Shown here: positions 15,483 through 25,533 of the stretch, piece by piece
Layout of the letters: each line of letters opens with the position of its first letter
Position numbering within the stretch: the stretch's first letter is position 1
Assembly: GCF_000817785.2 (NCBI RefSeq)
Contig: NZ_JTCM02000007.1
Coordinates: 1 to 64,000 of the forward strand
Source of the DNA: Hassallia byssoidea VB512170
GTDB taxonomy: Bacteria; Cyanobacteriota; Cyanobacteriia; Cyanobacteriales; Nostocaceae
Direction of reading: 5' to 3'
DNA length: 64,000 bases
Notes under the pieces: model-generated
The model's input: the letters and a program-made list of their open reading frames with translations, nothing else
The model's database searches: none
What the model was told of the DNA's origin: nothing
Program-made: the position numbers and the translations under genes

Positions 15483-16625
15483 ATGCTGCCATTTATCCGC
15501 TCAGATTTAGCTAAATTTAGTGCTTACAAACCTCATCCCGGTAGTAGTACAGCAGAACCAGTTCCATCGCAATTGGATCGGCTGGATACGAATGAAAGCC
15601 CTTATGATTTGCCACCTGAGTTAAAAGAAAAGCTTGCGTGGGAATATCAGCAAATAATCGAAACGAACCGTTATCCTGATGGCGGACATGAGACACTGAA
15701 GAATGCGATCGCTCTCTATGTCAATGAATCAGCTAACCTTGCGCCATCTTTTTTCACTGCTGCTAATATTTCTGTAGGCAATGGTTCAGATGAACTAATT
15801 CGCTCAATTTTAATTGCCAGTTGTGTGGGGGGAGAAGGTTCGGTTTTGATTGCTAATCCCACTTTCTCGATGTACGGGATTTTGGCGCAAACTTTGGGCA
15901 TTCCCGTTGTGACGGTGGGTAGAAATGAAGCGAATTTTGAAATTGATTTACAAGCGGCTGATAAAGCTATAGAACAAACGCAAAATCCGCCGATTCGGGT
16001 GATTTTTGTAGTTCATCCTAATTCCCCCACAGCCAATGCTTTAACTGCAGCAGAATTAGCATGGTTAATAAATTTGAGCGATCGTATTTTAGTAGTAATT
16101 GATGAAGCTTACTTTGAATTCAGTCAGGATACCTTAGCTAGCGAATTACCACAACGTCCTAACTGGATAATAATGCGGACATTTTCTAAAGCCTTCCGCT
16201 TGGCTGCTCATCGCGTTGGCTATTGTCTGGCTCAACAGCAGTTGATCGCTATTCTAGAAAAAGTGCGCTTACCTTACAATCTTCCCAGCGTCTCTATCGC
16301 TGCGGCGTTAATTGCTCTGCAAAACCGCCAATTGTTATTAAAGTCAATTCCCCAAACACTCGTTGAACGAGCCAAACTTATCGAAGCTTTATCTCAATAC
16401 CCAACATTACAAGTTGCCGAAAGCGCTGCTAACTTTGTTTACCTGCGACTAAAACCAAATGCTTTGAACCAAGAAGACGATTATTTAATAAATCTTACCC
16501 AAAAGCTGAGAACTGCCGGCACTCTTGTGCGACACATCAGTGGAGGATTGCGAATTACAGTAGGAACCCCAGAGGAAAACCTCCGCACGCTGAGTCGCCT
16601 ACAAACTGCTTTAACAAATCTTTAA
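15483..16625 (+). CDS. hisC: histidinol-phosphate aminotransferase
   Basis: A 380-residue pyridoxal-phosphate enzyme of the fold-type I aminotransferase family that makes histidinol phosphate from imidazole acetol phosphate. [11 protein letters not shown] near residue 35, [12 protein letters not shown] near 95 (cofactor pocket), [12 protein letters not shown] near 178, VIDEAYFEF near 205, and [15 protein letters not shown] near 232 (the PLP lysine in SKAF) are all present. Length fits HisC. It starts three bases after a heptamer array. No other his gene is nearby, as is usual for cyanobacteria. Confidence 0.93.
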   Translation: MLPFIRSDLAKFSAYKPHPGSSTAEPVPSQLDRLDTNESPYDLPPELKEKLAWEYQQIIETNRYPDGGHETLKNAIALYVNESANLAPSFFTAANISVGNGSDELIRSILIASCVGGEGSVLIANPTFSMYGILAQTLGIPVVTVGRNEANFEIDLQAADKAIEQTQNPPIRVIFVVHPNSPTANALTAAELAWLINLSDRILVVIDEAYFEFSQDTLASELPQRPNWIIMRTFSKAFRLAAHRVGYCLAQQQLIAILEKVRLPYNLPSVSIAAALIALQNRQLLLKSIPQTLVERAKLIEALSQYPTLQVAESAANFVYLRLKPNALNQEDDYLINLTQKLRTAGTLVRHISGGLRITVGTPEENLRTLSRLQTALTNL

Positions 16626-16719
16626 TATTAACAACCAGCTTTCAAAAAGGGGTGCATGGGAAAGGGGAAAGGGAAGAAAAATTTTTAATACGTGCTGGTA
16701 CGCAGTTTATGTTGGCTAG

Positions 16720-17319
16720 TTAATTAAACCGGGTATACTCATCGCTGCCCAAACGCCGTACTATTCCCACTGTTTGTGGCAGCACACCTACCAAAAGAGC
16801 AAAGGCAATATCAGGCAACTTATCCACCGTTTCTGGTGGAAAGTATTGCTCAAATTGATCGAGAATCTTTTGGACTCGTTGCTGTGGCAGTGGGTTTTCT
16901 GTAATTTGCTTGATTAACCGAATCCACTGGCGTCTAATCAAGTAAGCTTTTTGACGCTCGTCATAAGAGTCGGGAGTCAATAGCTGCAAATTACCTATCG
17001 GCAATAAATTTTGACAATCGCGATCGTAATCACCTCCCACTGCTGCGCCGGGTCCTGCAAATTCTGCATGGTAGCGTTTGAATAGTATTAACCCATTTCG
17101 CCGACGACTGTTAACGATAAAGACCTTTCCACTATGCAGCTGTGTGAGGATATCCGAGCCTGGAGATTGCTCAGTTCCATCAGGCATGACAATATAGTCA
17201 AGGAAACTAGTTTCAGGGTAATAAGTTGATACCATAGCAGTTTGATAGCGTTGGCGGTTTTCGCTATCCATGTTTTCTAAAAGTTTCAAAGAATTTGGTA
17301 GTAGTCTGCACTTCAACAC
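16720..17319 (-). CDS. conserved hypothetical protein
   Basis: 199 residues from a GTG at 17319, or 183 from the ATG at 17271 (MDSENRQRYQ). Neither has a clear Shine-Dalgarno, so the start is open. The protein is soluble and mixed alpha/beta, with FIVNSRRRNGLILFKRYHAEF in the middle and a helical C-terminus ending VGILPQTVG-like, then RRLGSDEYTRFN. No membrane segment or signal peptide is visible. I do not recognise the family; the high content of ordered residues and normal codon use suggest a real gene. Confidence 0.65.
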   Translation of the reverse strand: MLKCRLLPNSLKLLENMDSENRQRYQTAMVSTYYPETSFLDYIVMPDGTEQSPGSDILTQLHSGKVFIVNSRRRNGLILFKRYHAEFAGPGAAVGGDYDRDCQNLLPIGNLQLLTPDSYDERQKAYLIRRQWIRLIKQITENPLPQQRVQKILDQFEQYFPPETVDKLPDIAFALLVGVLPQTVGIVRRLGSDEYTRFN

Positions 17320-18235
17320 TTAACTTGATTTAAATCAAAATGATTGGTTTTATCTTAATTATCAAGACTTTTTGCTTTATTTAACTAAGATAAAATTAAA
17401 TGGACTTTTTTCAGCAATTAAATAATCATATTTTATGAGATTTAACTGACTTTGTCTTGATTTCAAGGAGTTGTTTTTTTAAAGTTTTTATAAAGATGAA
17501 TATCTCAAATGCAAAGTTCTTATGAGGGATTGAATCTTATTTATCGTATTTATACTAATATTACAATCACAATCACTTTATTTGTATCTAAAGAAAATTA
17601 TTTTTTAAGATTTGGATATCTCAAATTCATATCATATAAATCAGCTAAATATTACATGATTATTTAATTTTTATTAAATAGTATATTTCGGAAAAAACTA
17701 TAAGAGTGATGCATAAAAATAAAGCGTTTTCTCCGTGTGATTACTACCACTTAGGTACACGAGCGATCGCGATCGCGCTTATAAACCCCATTCGGCACAA
17801 GCGAGTGTTCGCGCCCGTCGATATCGCATTGCCACAATACGTATAAGCACGTATAAGCATTTATTTCTTCTTTCTTGGCGAACGCGCAACGCGTGTCGCA
17901 GACAAGCGCCTCTCACGAGTGGGAGAAGGTGAGACCAAGGCGAAGGTATTATGCAATCAAAAAAATTATTCCTTTTAATTGTCACAAAGTACATATGTGA
18001 ATGACAAAAGCTGTGATAATTTAATATTTTGTAAACTTAATTAATAACTATTTATTTATGCAGAAAAAAACGAAAAGATATAATTTTTTGTAACAATTAA
18101 GCATTCAGAAAATATCCCTCTCTATTGCCTGAATGCGAACAGCAAGTTACTAGAAGACGCACTTTTGGCGATGCGTCATAGGTTGTTCGCAATATGCAGG
18201 GGCGATCGAGGAGTGAATTTACAAAACTGAAAAAT
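17320..18235. other. long AT-rich intergenic region
   Basis: The first 400 bp are very AT-rich and non-coding in all frames. Around 17760-17945 there are HIP1 sites and a GC-rich dispersed sequence with GAACGCGCAACGCGTGTCGC and a CTCACGAGTGGGAG hairpin. No RNA gene or intact ORF is convincing. Confidence 0.5.
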
Positions 18236-18850
18236 TTAGATAGTCTCAGAATGTGGCAAGTACTTGTGCAAGAATATCTGTCGGGAGCGTCCCAGAAAAA
18301 AGGTATTCCAATAAGATTCGACTTGATGCACCTGATATCCCGCCTTAAAATAAAGCTGCCGTGCCTGATGGTTATTTTCCAAAACGTGGAGGTATAAGTC
18401 TTTAAAACCCCACAACAGGGCAACTTTTTCACAAGCTTTAAGCAACTCCGACGCAGCACCCAAGCGACGATATTTTGGGTGAACAGCTAAATTAGACAAA
18501 TAAGGAAAACTCTTGCCAACAGCCGTCCAAGAATCACCAAAACGCACACCCAGTTCTACAGTTCCAACTAAGTTATCAGTTGTAGCAGTAGTATCAACGG
18601 CAACTAAACAAACGTGATGGGGTGCGCTTGATGCTAGACGATGCCTTAAGTCTTCGTAAATACCCAAACGTAGCAACGGGAAAGCCCATCCCCAGATACC
18701 ATTTGGCGAGTGAAAACTTTCGGTAATGATTTCGGCAACATTAGTCAAATCAGCAGGAGTAGCCGCACGAATTTGAAATTGGTTAAAAGGTTGATCGGCG
18801 GCAAATACTTGCAGTTGGTGGGATGGGTGAAAAAACCAGGGTGTCGTCAA
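18236..18850 (-). CDS. GNAT-family N-acetyltransferase
   Basis: A 204-residue acetyltransferase with the GNAT fold: IRAATPADLTNVAEIITESF near residue 27, strand beta4 AVGKSFPYLSNLAVHPKYRR near 110-130, acetyl-CoA-binding RRLGAASELLKACE (an R-x-x-G-x-A variant) and C-terminal LHVLENNHQARQLYFKAGY. The only start before the domain is TTG 18850. Cyanobacteria carry several such enzymes, some resembling plant chloroplast acetyltransferases. The substrate cannot be told from sequence. It has long gaps on both sides. Confidence 0.88.
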   Translation of the reverse strand: MTTPWFFHPSHQLQVFAADQPFNQFQIRAATPADLTNVAEIITESFHSPNGIWGWAFPLLRLGIYEDLRHRLASSAPHHVCLVAVDTTATTDNLVGTVELGVRFGDSWTAVGKSFPYLSNLAVHPKYRRLGAASELLKACEKVALLWGFKDLYLHVLENNHQARQLYFKAGYQVHQVESYWNTFFLGRSRQIFLHKYLPHSETI

Positions 18851-20240
18851 AGCTAATTTAGTATTGATTTTATTCTGTGGAAAATCTTATATAATATCCC
18901 AAAACATCATCAAATCTGGATGAATTGCGTTCTTCTATTAAACATTTAACTTAGCGCGTGAGATTTTAATTTTGCGTAGTATATGAGGAATTGAGTGTAT
19001 CCCCAAATTCCTGTGTCTTTGGTGCGATCGCTCAAAGCTCCGGTACTTGTACAAAACTTGACCTCTTAGGATACGCAATTGCAATGCAATTGCGGATGAA
19101 AACACCTTCGTAAGCTTTGCATCATAGGGACGTGGTAGCCAATTAAAATGCCAAAAAAGCAGTTTGTCAGGGCTTTATGCTTCAAAAGCATCTATCTAAA
19201 TAAAGGTTTAAACATTCCCAGCAAAGGTAAAAGCGTACAAAGCACAGAAAATTTGCTTTTTGGTCATATTCTGATGTGTGATTATTTTTGACAATAATAT
19301 AACTCAATCATCCTAAACTATGCTTGCAGTATCTGCCATCAATCCGTAGCAAGCGATCCGGATTAAAACTGAGCGCCATCTTTTTTGCTCAAATATTGAC
19401 ATAAAGATAATTAAGCATTTTATTATAGATGTATTTGTCTTCTCTAATAGTTAAGTTTTGTGAAAAAATAACTGGATTGGGAATCAACTTCATAGCGAAA
19501 TTTTTATCTGATGTCAACCCCAATACAATAGTGGGCGTTTGACTAGAGGATGCTTACTTATACAATACAATCGTCCGCAATCGCCAAAAACTCGGTTTTT
19601 GCGTTCGTTATGGTAGGCGATCGCTCTTCGTGCCGCCAAGAGATTTTCGTTCGTAGCGTTCATTTAGCTTGATTTGGGATACGATAGCGCGATCGCTCTT
19701 GGCGTGTCCTAGTAACTGGGTTTCAACAATGGCGCGCATATTCCTAGTAATCTTCAATTTTCCTGCACTACCACCTGACAAATGGTTCTCATTGCTCAAT
19801 TGTCAATCTTATACTTGTCTAATAGTATACTGAGGTTTGAAATATTATTCTTGTAATATTGCTGATACCATGACTGCCATAAATAAAATTTACTTGCAAA
19901 TGTTAGTGCAACTGTTGCGGGGGGAAAACTTAATATGCAGCTCCTGTGTGGATTTTTAAGCCAGATTGGAGATCTGTATCGCGATAGAAGGTGAAGGGAT
20001 TAGCAAGCAAATATGTATTCTGTAACAGTAATGACAACCAAATTGATTGGGGTGCATCAAAGCAAATGGCGATCGGCATCTTCTATTGAGGCGAATTACT
20101 GTGAGTAAACGCTTTAGAACGAAGCCGTCATGTAGCCAAACAGCCTATGGAGTCGAAATGTGCTATTACCTGACTCAGAAACATTCTCAAGAGATCGGAT
20201 TATTCTTTAACCGACTGCCGTTGCAGCAGGAAAGCGGTGC
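18851..20240. other. 1.4-kb gap without a convincing gene
   Basis: Small ORFs at 19608-19799 (minus) and 20047-20244 (plus) are unsupported: the first is built around HIP1-containing dispersed sequence and the second has no family features. The final 200 bp presumably contain the promoter of the cyclase gene. Confidence 0.5.
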
Positions 20241-23200
20241 ATGAAATCCCAATCAAACAGTAAGCCGAAAATTTTGGTTGTCGATGACGAACCAGACAAC
20301 CTTGACTTGCTTTACCGCACCTTCTATCGCGACTATAAGGTGCTTAAGGCATCTTCTGGTCCAGCGGCATTAGAACTGCTTCAGCAAGAAGGAGAAGTCT
20401 CCGTGATCATCTCCGATCAGCGGATGCCAATGATGAGCGGTACAGAATTTTTGAGCCTAACCGCGACTCAATATCCAGATATCATCCGGATTATCTTAAC
20501 TGGCTACACCGATGTCGAAGACCTGGTGGAAGCAATTAATGCTGGTAAAGTATTCAAATATGTCACCAAACCGTGGGAAGCAGAGGAACTCAAAGCAGTG
20601 GTACGCCAAGCTTTGGATACCCATAACGTTCTCAAAACCCGCACCCGCGAACTTACCCGCACCCTGCGTCAAGAATCGCTGCTGAACACCGTCACAAACA
20701 CGATTCGCAGCGCCTTAGACTATCGGCAAATTCTGCAAGCAATTGTGGATACCGTGGGTCATATGCTGGAAGTGGATGTCTGCTTGTTGCGTCCTTTCCA
20801 AGATGGGCAGTTGGTGGATGAAAATTTTATTTACCAAAGAGCGGTTGAAGAGGAAAAGGAGACAGGGGGACAAGGAGACAGGGGGACAAGGAGACAGGGG
20901 GACAAGGAGACAGGGGGACAATTCTTTCCCCCCATCTCCCCATCCCCACGCCAGTCGCTACAACGGAGGGAACCGGAGCAACGCGCTGGCTCCCCTCTCC
21001 CCATCTCCCTCTCGCCCACTCCCCCCCTTCCCCCCTCCCCCCATCCCGCTCTACTAGCGCAGACAGTATGGGAAATCCGGGAAGTGCAGGTGATTCATGA
21101 TGTTGCAATAGATGAGCGTATTCAGGGCGATACTGCCGAACTATTGAGTCGGGCTGCTGCTTTTGCTACAGCTAAAATTTGCTCTAGCTTGGTAGTTCCA
21201 CTGATTTGCCGACAAGAACTTATGGCGGTGCTGGCGCTGCACCAGTGCAAGCAGCCCCGCGTGTGGTCAACAGACGAGGTGCAGTTAGTGGTGATGGTGG
21301 CGGATCAGGCAGCTTTAGCTTTGTCTCAAGCTTATGCTTACGAGCAAGTGCGTGCTTTGGCGAAACGGGAATCGCTAATTAATACGATTACGAGCGCGAT
21401 TCGCTCTAGCTTAGATCCTGAAGATATTTTTGCAGCGATCACCCAACAATTAGGACAAGCCTTGCAAGTCGATGGCTGTGTTTTGTCTTTGTGGACAGAG
21501 GAAGATGAGTATGTCAAGTGTGTGGGCTTGTATGAAAGTTCTTACAGTTCAGAGGATTCTTTCAAACTAGATCATCCTTGGGAGACAGGTAGTCATAATT
21601 ACATAGACAATCAGGAATTCCCTCAATCTCAGTCACCGATTCACTCTAATCCAATTCTGCAAGAAATGTTGCGGACACAAGAGCCTGTGGTAATTACGGA
21701 TATGAGCCAGTGTCCGCCAGAAATCAAGGGGTTTGATTTGCCCTTAAGAGGAAAAGCGCGATCGCTCATGGTGGTTCCTTTACTGGCTGATGGCAAAAGC
21801 ATCGGTAGTATTACTCTGCGTCAAGATAGCAGATCGCGCAAGTGGCTGCCTACAGAAATTGAGTTAGCAAAAGCTGTCGCAGCTCAAGCGGCGATCGCTG
21901 TACAGCAGTCACATTTATACCAAAAAACTCGCGAACAAGCTGAACGCTTGCTGCAATTAGACAAACAAAAAACCGAATTTTTCCAAAATATTTCTCACGA
22001 GTTCCGCACACCTATAACCTTAATTCAAGGACCACTAGAATCAGCGGTAGCCACAAAAGAAGGATTATCATACGCCCAAAGTGCGATCGCCTTACGCAAT
22101 TCCAGACGCTTGCTAAGATTGGTAAATCAACTACTCGATTTGCAACGCCTTGATGCTAAAAGGATGCAGCCTAGTTTCCGTCCCTGCGATTTAGTTGAAT
22201 TTGTCAACCAAATTGTCGAATCGTTTCGCCCTTATTGCGAGAAAAAGGGACTGAATCTGATTACCGAACTAGAACCATCTCCTAAAGTATATTTGGATAT
22301 GGAAAAATTCGACAAAGTACTTTATAACCTGCTGTCGAATGCCATGAAATTTACAGACATAGGTGGTAGTATTACTGTGAGATTGCAATCTCAAGGCGAT
22401 CGCTGTAGATTGCAAGTACAAGATACGGGAATTGGCATTGTTACTGAACAAATTCCCCACTTATTTGAACGCTTTCGCCAAGCTGAAGGAACTGAAAATC
22501 GCCAGTACGAAGGTAGCGGCTTAGGTTTGGCTTTAGTTAAAGAACTCGTGGAAATGCACGGCGGTAAAGTCACTGTAGAATCAGTTTACGGCAAAGGTAC
22601 TACCTTTAGCTTATGGCTGGTCAGCGGAAACGCTCATCTACCGTCTGAACAGTTGCTAGAAGCGCCTTGTGAAGTAAACATCAGCCGCGCTAACGTTGAA
22701 TTAGCTGATTTAGAATTACAATCAATAGACGAATTTGAAAATATTAAAAAAGACTTATTAAATAGTGTTAACAATCAAGAAAATGAACTGAAAATTGGCG
22801 AATCAATTTTGGTCGTAGATGATAACCCAGATTTGCGGACTTACGTATCAGAAATTCTCCGCGCTAATGGCTATCGAGTGCATACAGCGCGTAACGGTTC
22901 CGAAGGATTTCTCATGGCTAAGGAAATAATACCACGCCTGATTGTCAGCGACTTGATGATGCCTTTGGTGTCAGGTATGGAGATGATTCGGATGATCCGC
23001 AACGAGGAAAAGTTGAAAGGAATTCCAATTATCTTGTTAACGGCGAAAGTTGATGAAGAAACCCGCATCGAAGGTACAGAAAAAGGTGCAGATGCTTATT
23101 TAGCTAAACCATTTAACGATCGCGAACTTCTAGCTGAGGTGCGAAATCTCTTAGCTTTGAAAGAAAATGAACGCCGAGTTTTGGAGTTAAATACTTACCT

Positions 23201-23879
23201 AACAGAATCGGTGCTTAAGCGCTTTTTACCAAGTGCGTTGGTGCAAAAAGCCGCAACCGGAGATTTAGTTTTGGATTTGCGACCGGAACCGCGTTTGATT
23301 ACAGTTTTGTTTAGTGACATTGTGGGTTTTACTCAACTATCAAACACCCTCAGATCGCGACGTGTAGCGGAATTGCTTAATGAATATTTAGAATCAATGA
23401 CCAAAGTGGTCTTTGAGAATGGCGGCACTATCGATAAATTTATGGGAGATGCTATCTTAGCTTTATATGGAGCGCCGGAAGAACTAACGCCTAATGAACA
23501 GGTGCGTCGGTCGATCAACACAGCAAGAGGAATGCATCGCTCATTGAGTGAGTTAAACCAGCGTTGGCGAGAACAAGGTATATTTGACTCCGACGGACGT
23601 AATGGCTTACAGTTTCGCTGTGGTATCCACCAAGGTACAGCAGTTGTCGGGATGTTTGGTAGCGCCGAACGTGCCGATTATACAGCGATCGGTCCTTCTG
23701 TGAATATTGCCTCCAGATTGCAAGTTGCTGCTGTTCCTGGTACTATCCTCGTTTCTGCTGCGGTTGCAGATTATTTGGATGAAGATGAAATAACTAAAGG
23801 TAGTCCGTTAGAACTTAAAGGAATAGATGAAACAGTTCTCACGTTTGCTGTCAAACCAGAAATAACAGTTAGTCGATAG
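20241..23879 (+). CDS. cyaC: CyaC-type hybrid histidine kinase / adenylate cyclase
   Basis: This 1212-residue protein combines, in order, a receiver domain (residues 10-125, VVDDEP and SDQRMPM), GAF 1 (about 160-375), GAF 2 (about 395-560), HisKA with NISHEFRTPI near 595, HATPase_c (GSGLGLALVKEL near 758), a second receiver (VVDDNPDL near 860) and a class III cyclase domain (VLFSDIVGFTQL near 1020, DKFMGDAILALYG, DYTAIGPSVNIASRL). This is the architecture of cyanobacterial CyaC, where phosphorelay controls cAMP synthesis. The region around residues 203-272 in GAF 1 is an in-frame low-complexity insert (see findings). It starts at ATG 20241, overlapping no real gene. Confidence 0.92.
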   Translation: MKSQSNSKPKILVVDDEPDNLDLLYRTFYRDYKVLKASSGPAALELLQQEGEVSVIISDQRMPMMSGTEFLSLTATQYPDIIRIILTGYTDVEDLVEAINAGKVFKYVTKPWEAEELKAVVRQALDTHNVLKTRTRELTRTLRQESLLNTVTNTIRSALDYRQILQAIVDTVGHMLEVDVCLLRPFQDGQLVDENFIYQRAVEEEKETGGQGDRGTRRQGDKETGGQFFPPISPSPRQSLQRREPEQRAGSPLPISLSPTPPLPPSPHPALLAQTVWEIREVQVIHDVAIDERIQGDTAELLSRAAAFATAKICSSLVVPLICRQELMAVLALHQCKQPRVWSTDEVQLVVMVADQAALALSQAYAYEQVRALAKRESLINTITSAIRSSLDPEDIFAAITQQLGQALQVDGCVLSLWTEEDEYVKCVGLYESSYSSEDSFKLDHPWETGSHNYIDNQEFPQSQSPIHSNPILQEMLRTQEPVVITDMSQCPPEIKGFDLPLRGKARSLMVVPLLADGKSIGSITLRQDSRSRKWLPTEIELAKAVAAQAAIAVQQSHLYQKTREQAERLLQLDKQKTEFFQNISHEFRTPITLIQGPLESAVATKEGLSYAQSAIALRNSRRLLRLVNQLLDLQRLDAKRMQPSFRPCDLVEFVNQIVESFRPYCEKKGLNLITELEPSPKVYLDMEKFDKVLYNLLSNAMKFTDIGGSITVRLQSQGDRCRLQVQDTGIGIVTEQIPHLFERFRQAEGTENRQYEGSGLGLALVKELVEMHGGKVTVESVYGKGTTFSLWLVSGNAHLPSEQLLEAPCEVNISRANVELADLELQSIDEFENIKKDLLNSVNNQENELKIGESILVVDDNPDLRTYVSEILRANGYRVHTARNGSEGFLMAKEIIPRLIVSDLMMPLVSGMEMIRMIRNEEKLKGIPIILLTAKVDEETRIEGTEKGADAYLAKPFNDRELLAEVRNLLALKENERRVLELNTYLTESVLKRFLPSALVQKAATGDLVLDLRPEPRLITVLFSDIVGFTQLSNTLRSRRVAELLNEYLESMTKVVFENGGTIDKFMGDAILALYGAPEELTPNEQVRRSINTARGMHRSLSELNQRWREQGIFDSDGRNGLQFRCGIHQGTAVVGMFGSAERADYTAIGPSVNIASRLQVAAVPGTILVSAAVADYLDEDEITKGSPLELKGIDETVLTFAVKPEITVSR
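20858..21053. repeat. repeat insertion inside cyaC
   Basis: GGGGACAAGGAGACA-type tandem units (20858-20921) are followed by GC-rich sequence around CGGAGGGAACCGGAG and a C-rich tract (20990-21045). Similar tracts are intergenic elsewhere in the window. The total remains in frame. Confidence 0.85.
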
Positions 23880-24070
23880 TGGATAGTGGTTAGGAGTTAG
23901 GAGTAGGAGTTAGTAGTTAGTAGTTAGGAGTTGTAGAGACGTTCCGGACCGAACGTCTGTACTAAAGTTAGGAGGAGCGGAGTTAGTAGTTAGTAGTTAG
24001 TAGTTAGTGGTGAATATTTTTTTACCAATTACCAATTACCAATTACCAATTACCAATTACCAACAACCAA
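23880..24070. repeat. TTAGGAG / TTAGTAG / ACCAATT arrays with a palindrome
   Basis: Heptamers TTAGGAG and TTAGTAG surround a GTAGAGACGTTC-family palindrome (23933-23962, one mismatch). ACCAATT heptamers fill 24022-24075 up to the next gene. Confidence 0.9.
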
Positions 24071-24086
24071 CAACCAATTATCTAAT

Positions 24087-25313
24087 ATGACTCAATCGGT
24101 TGACCAAACTGCAATAAAAGATGTAACATCAAGGCGACATAACGATCCGCCGGGTTTGTGGATTGCTGTAGTCACGAGTTCAGTTGCTTTGCATTTGCTG
24201 GTGTTCTGGCTAATGCGCTATAATAATGGGTTTGGTCTGTGGTTTCCACGAGATAGTCAAGCAATTGTTCCGATTGAGGTTATTGAAATTTCTCCTTCCT
24301 CATCAAAAGCTAAACCAGCAAAACCACAATTAAAAGCTAAAACAGTCTCTCCACCATCAGCAAATCAACAGTCTTCAACAGTCACGCCAAGAAATGAAAA
24401 TTCTGGCGGGATAAATTTTGGTGCAAGTCGTCAACAAAGAAAAAGAAACATTTTTGCCTCTAAACCTAATACTAAATTCGTTCCTAAACAATCAGTTCCC
24501 ACACCCAAGCCGATATTCACACCCACACCCACAGCAACACGAACACCAACACCCACACCAACACGAACACCGACACAGAAATTCACACCGACACCGACAC
24601 CGACACCGATACCGACGCCAACACCGAAACCCACATCATTTGGTAATCTTCCTTGGAAACGCTTTCGTGAAGAAATCAGTTTAGGAAAGCCGACACCGTT
24701 ACCAAAATTTACACCAGTTGAACCACCTCAGCCAATTGGGGAAGATTCACCAACTCAAAGTCGCAGAACTCCACAAAAGCCAATTGGGGAAGATTCACCA
24801 ACTCAAAGTCGCAGAACTCCACAAAAGCCAATTGGGGAAGATTCACCAATTTCAAGTCGGAAAACTCCACGTCAGCCAATCGGTGAAGATTCGCAAATTC
24901 CTCCTACCCGCAAAACTCCTCAACCTTCAACAGGAGGAGGATTGATAGCTACTTTGCGTTTTTTAACTGCAGACGAACAGGGGATTTTTATCCCGAATCC
25001 TTTACCTGAAGGTCTGATTTTACCGGAACATATAGGTAGTAACCAAAAACAAATTGACTCGCTTTCTATTAAACCTAATTTGGATCTTCCAGATAAAGAG
25101 TTCTTAACTACCTTGGTGATTGATAAAGCTGGCAATTTAGTCCAAGTTTTAGTTCAAGATCCAGCGATCGCACCGGAACAAAGAGCTAAATATCAACAAT
25201 TCGCTAACTCTATTTTCCAAGGCGAAAAATTTCAGCCTGCTCGCTACCCAGATGGTACACCAGGACCAGAGTTGGTTAATCGCTTTGTGCGAATCAAAAT
25301 ACAGCGTCGTTAA
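24087..25313 (+). CDS. TonB-like Pro/Thr-rich envelope protein
   Basis: 408 residues. A single N-terminal membrane helix (about 24-45, WIAVVTSSVALHLLVFWLM) follows a short cytoplasmic tail. Next come a long Lys/Pro/Thr-rich spacer (TPTPTRTPTPTP, residues about 130-190) and four 16-residue repeats of the PIGEDSPTQSRRTPQK type (residues 216-279). A C-terminal domain (about 285-408) contains LTTLVIDKAGNLVQVLVQDP, a pattern seen in TonB-type C-termini. The layout suggests an energy-transducing or periplasm-spanning linker protein. No ExbB/ExbD neighbours are seen, so the TonB role is inferred. Confidence 0.75.
   Translation: MTQSVDQTAIKDVTSRRHNDPPGLWIAVVTSSVALHLLVFWLMRYNNGFGLWFPRDSQAIVPIEVIEISPSSSKAKPAKPQLKAKTVSPPSANQQSSTVTPRNENSGGINFGASRQQRKRNIFASKPNTKFVPKQSVPTPKPIFTPTPTATRTPTPTPTRTPTQKFTPTPTPTPIPTPTPKPTSFGNLPWKRFREEISLGKPTPLPKFTPVEPPQPIGEDSPTQSRRTPQKPIGEDSPTQSRRTPQKPIGEDSPISSRKTPRQPIGEDSQIPPTRKTPQPSTGGGLIATLRFLTADEQGIFIPNPLPEGLILPEHIGSNQKQIDSLSIKPNLDLPDKEFLTTLVIDKAGNLVQVLVQDPAIAPEQRAKYQQFANSIFQGEKFQPARYPDGTPGPELVNRFVRIKIQRR
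24732..24923. repeat. four 48-bp coding repeats
   Basis: Units beginning CCAATTGGGG or CCAATCGGTG start at 24732, 24780, 24828 and 24876. The first two are identical and the last two have diverged. They encode a 16-residue repeat in the TonB-like protein, a typical length-variable linker. Confidence 0.92.
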
Positions 25314-25374
25314 GTTTGATTAATTGCTTGAACTATTATCACACATTGTGTTATATTATTGAAGTTGGAAACTT

Positions 25375-25445
25375 GCGGGCGTAGTTTAGTGGTAAAACTT
25401 TAGCCTTCCAAGCTAATAATGCGGGTTCGATTCCCGCCGCCCGCT
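25375..25445 (+). tRNA. tRNA-Gly (UCC)
   Basis: Acceptor GCGGGCG pairs with CGCCCGC (25438-25444), discriminator T, and no encoded CCA. The D-arm is GTTT/AAAC, the anticodon arm is TTAGC-CTTCCAA-GCTAA with anticodon TCC, and the T-arm is GCGGG-TTCGATT-CCCGC. It is a normal tRNA, which contrasts with the chimeric tRNA-like RNAs at 6.7-9.6 kb. Confidence 0.96.
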
Positions 25446-25475
25446 TTGTAGATACAACATACCGTGGTATGAATC

Positions 25476-25505
25476 GTAGAGACGTTCGGTCCGGAACGTC
25501 TCTAC
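25476..25505. repeat. GTAGAGACGTTC-family palindrome
   Basis: GTAGAGACGTTC, centre GGTCCG, GAACGTCTCTAC is a perfect 12-bp inverted repeat just after tRNA-Gly and downstream of pstB. It could double as a transcript end for both. Confidence 0.88.
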
Positions 25506-25533
25506 AATACGTTGAATTATCGGGATGCAATTT

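Noticed and set aside
19608-19799. 63-codon minus-strand ORF in the gap before cyaC
   Set aside because: It is built around HIP1-containing dispersed sequence with no ribosome-binding site.
20047-20244. 65-codon ORF overlapping the start of cyaC
   Set aside because: No family features or start signal; it most likely reflects the cyaC leader.
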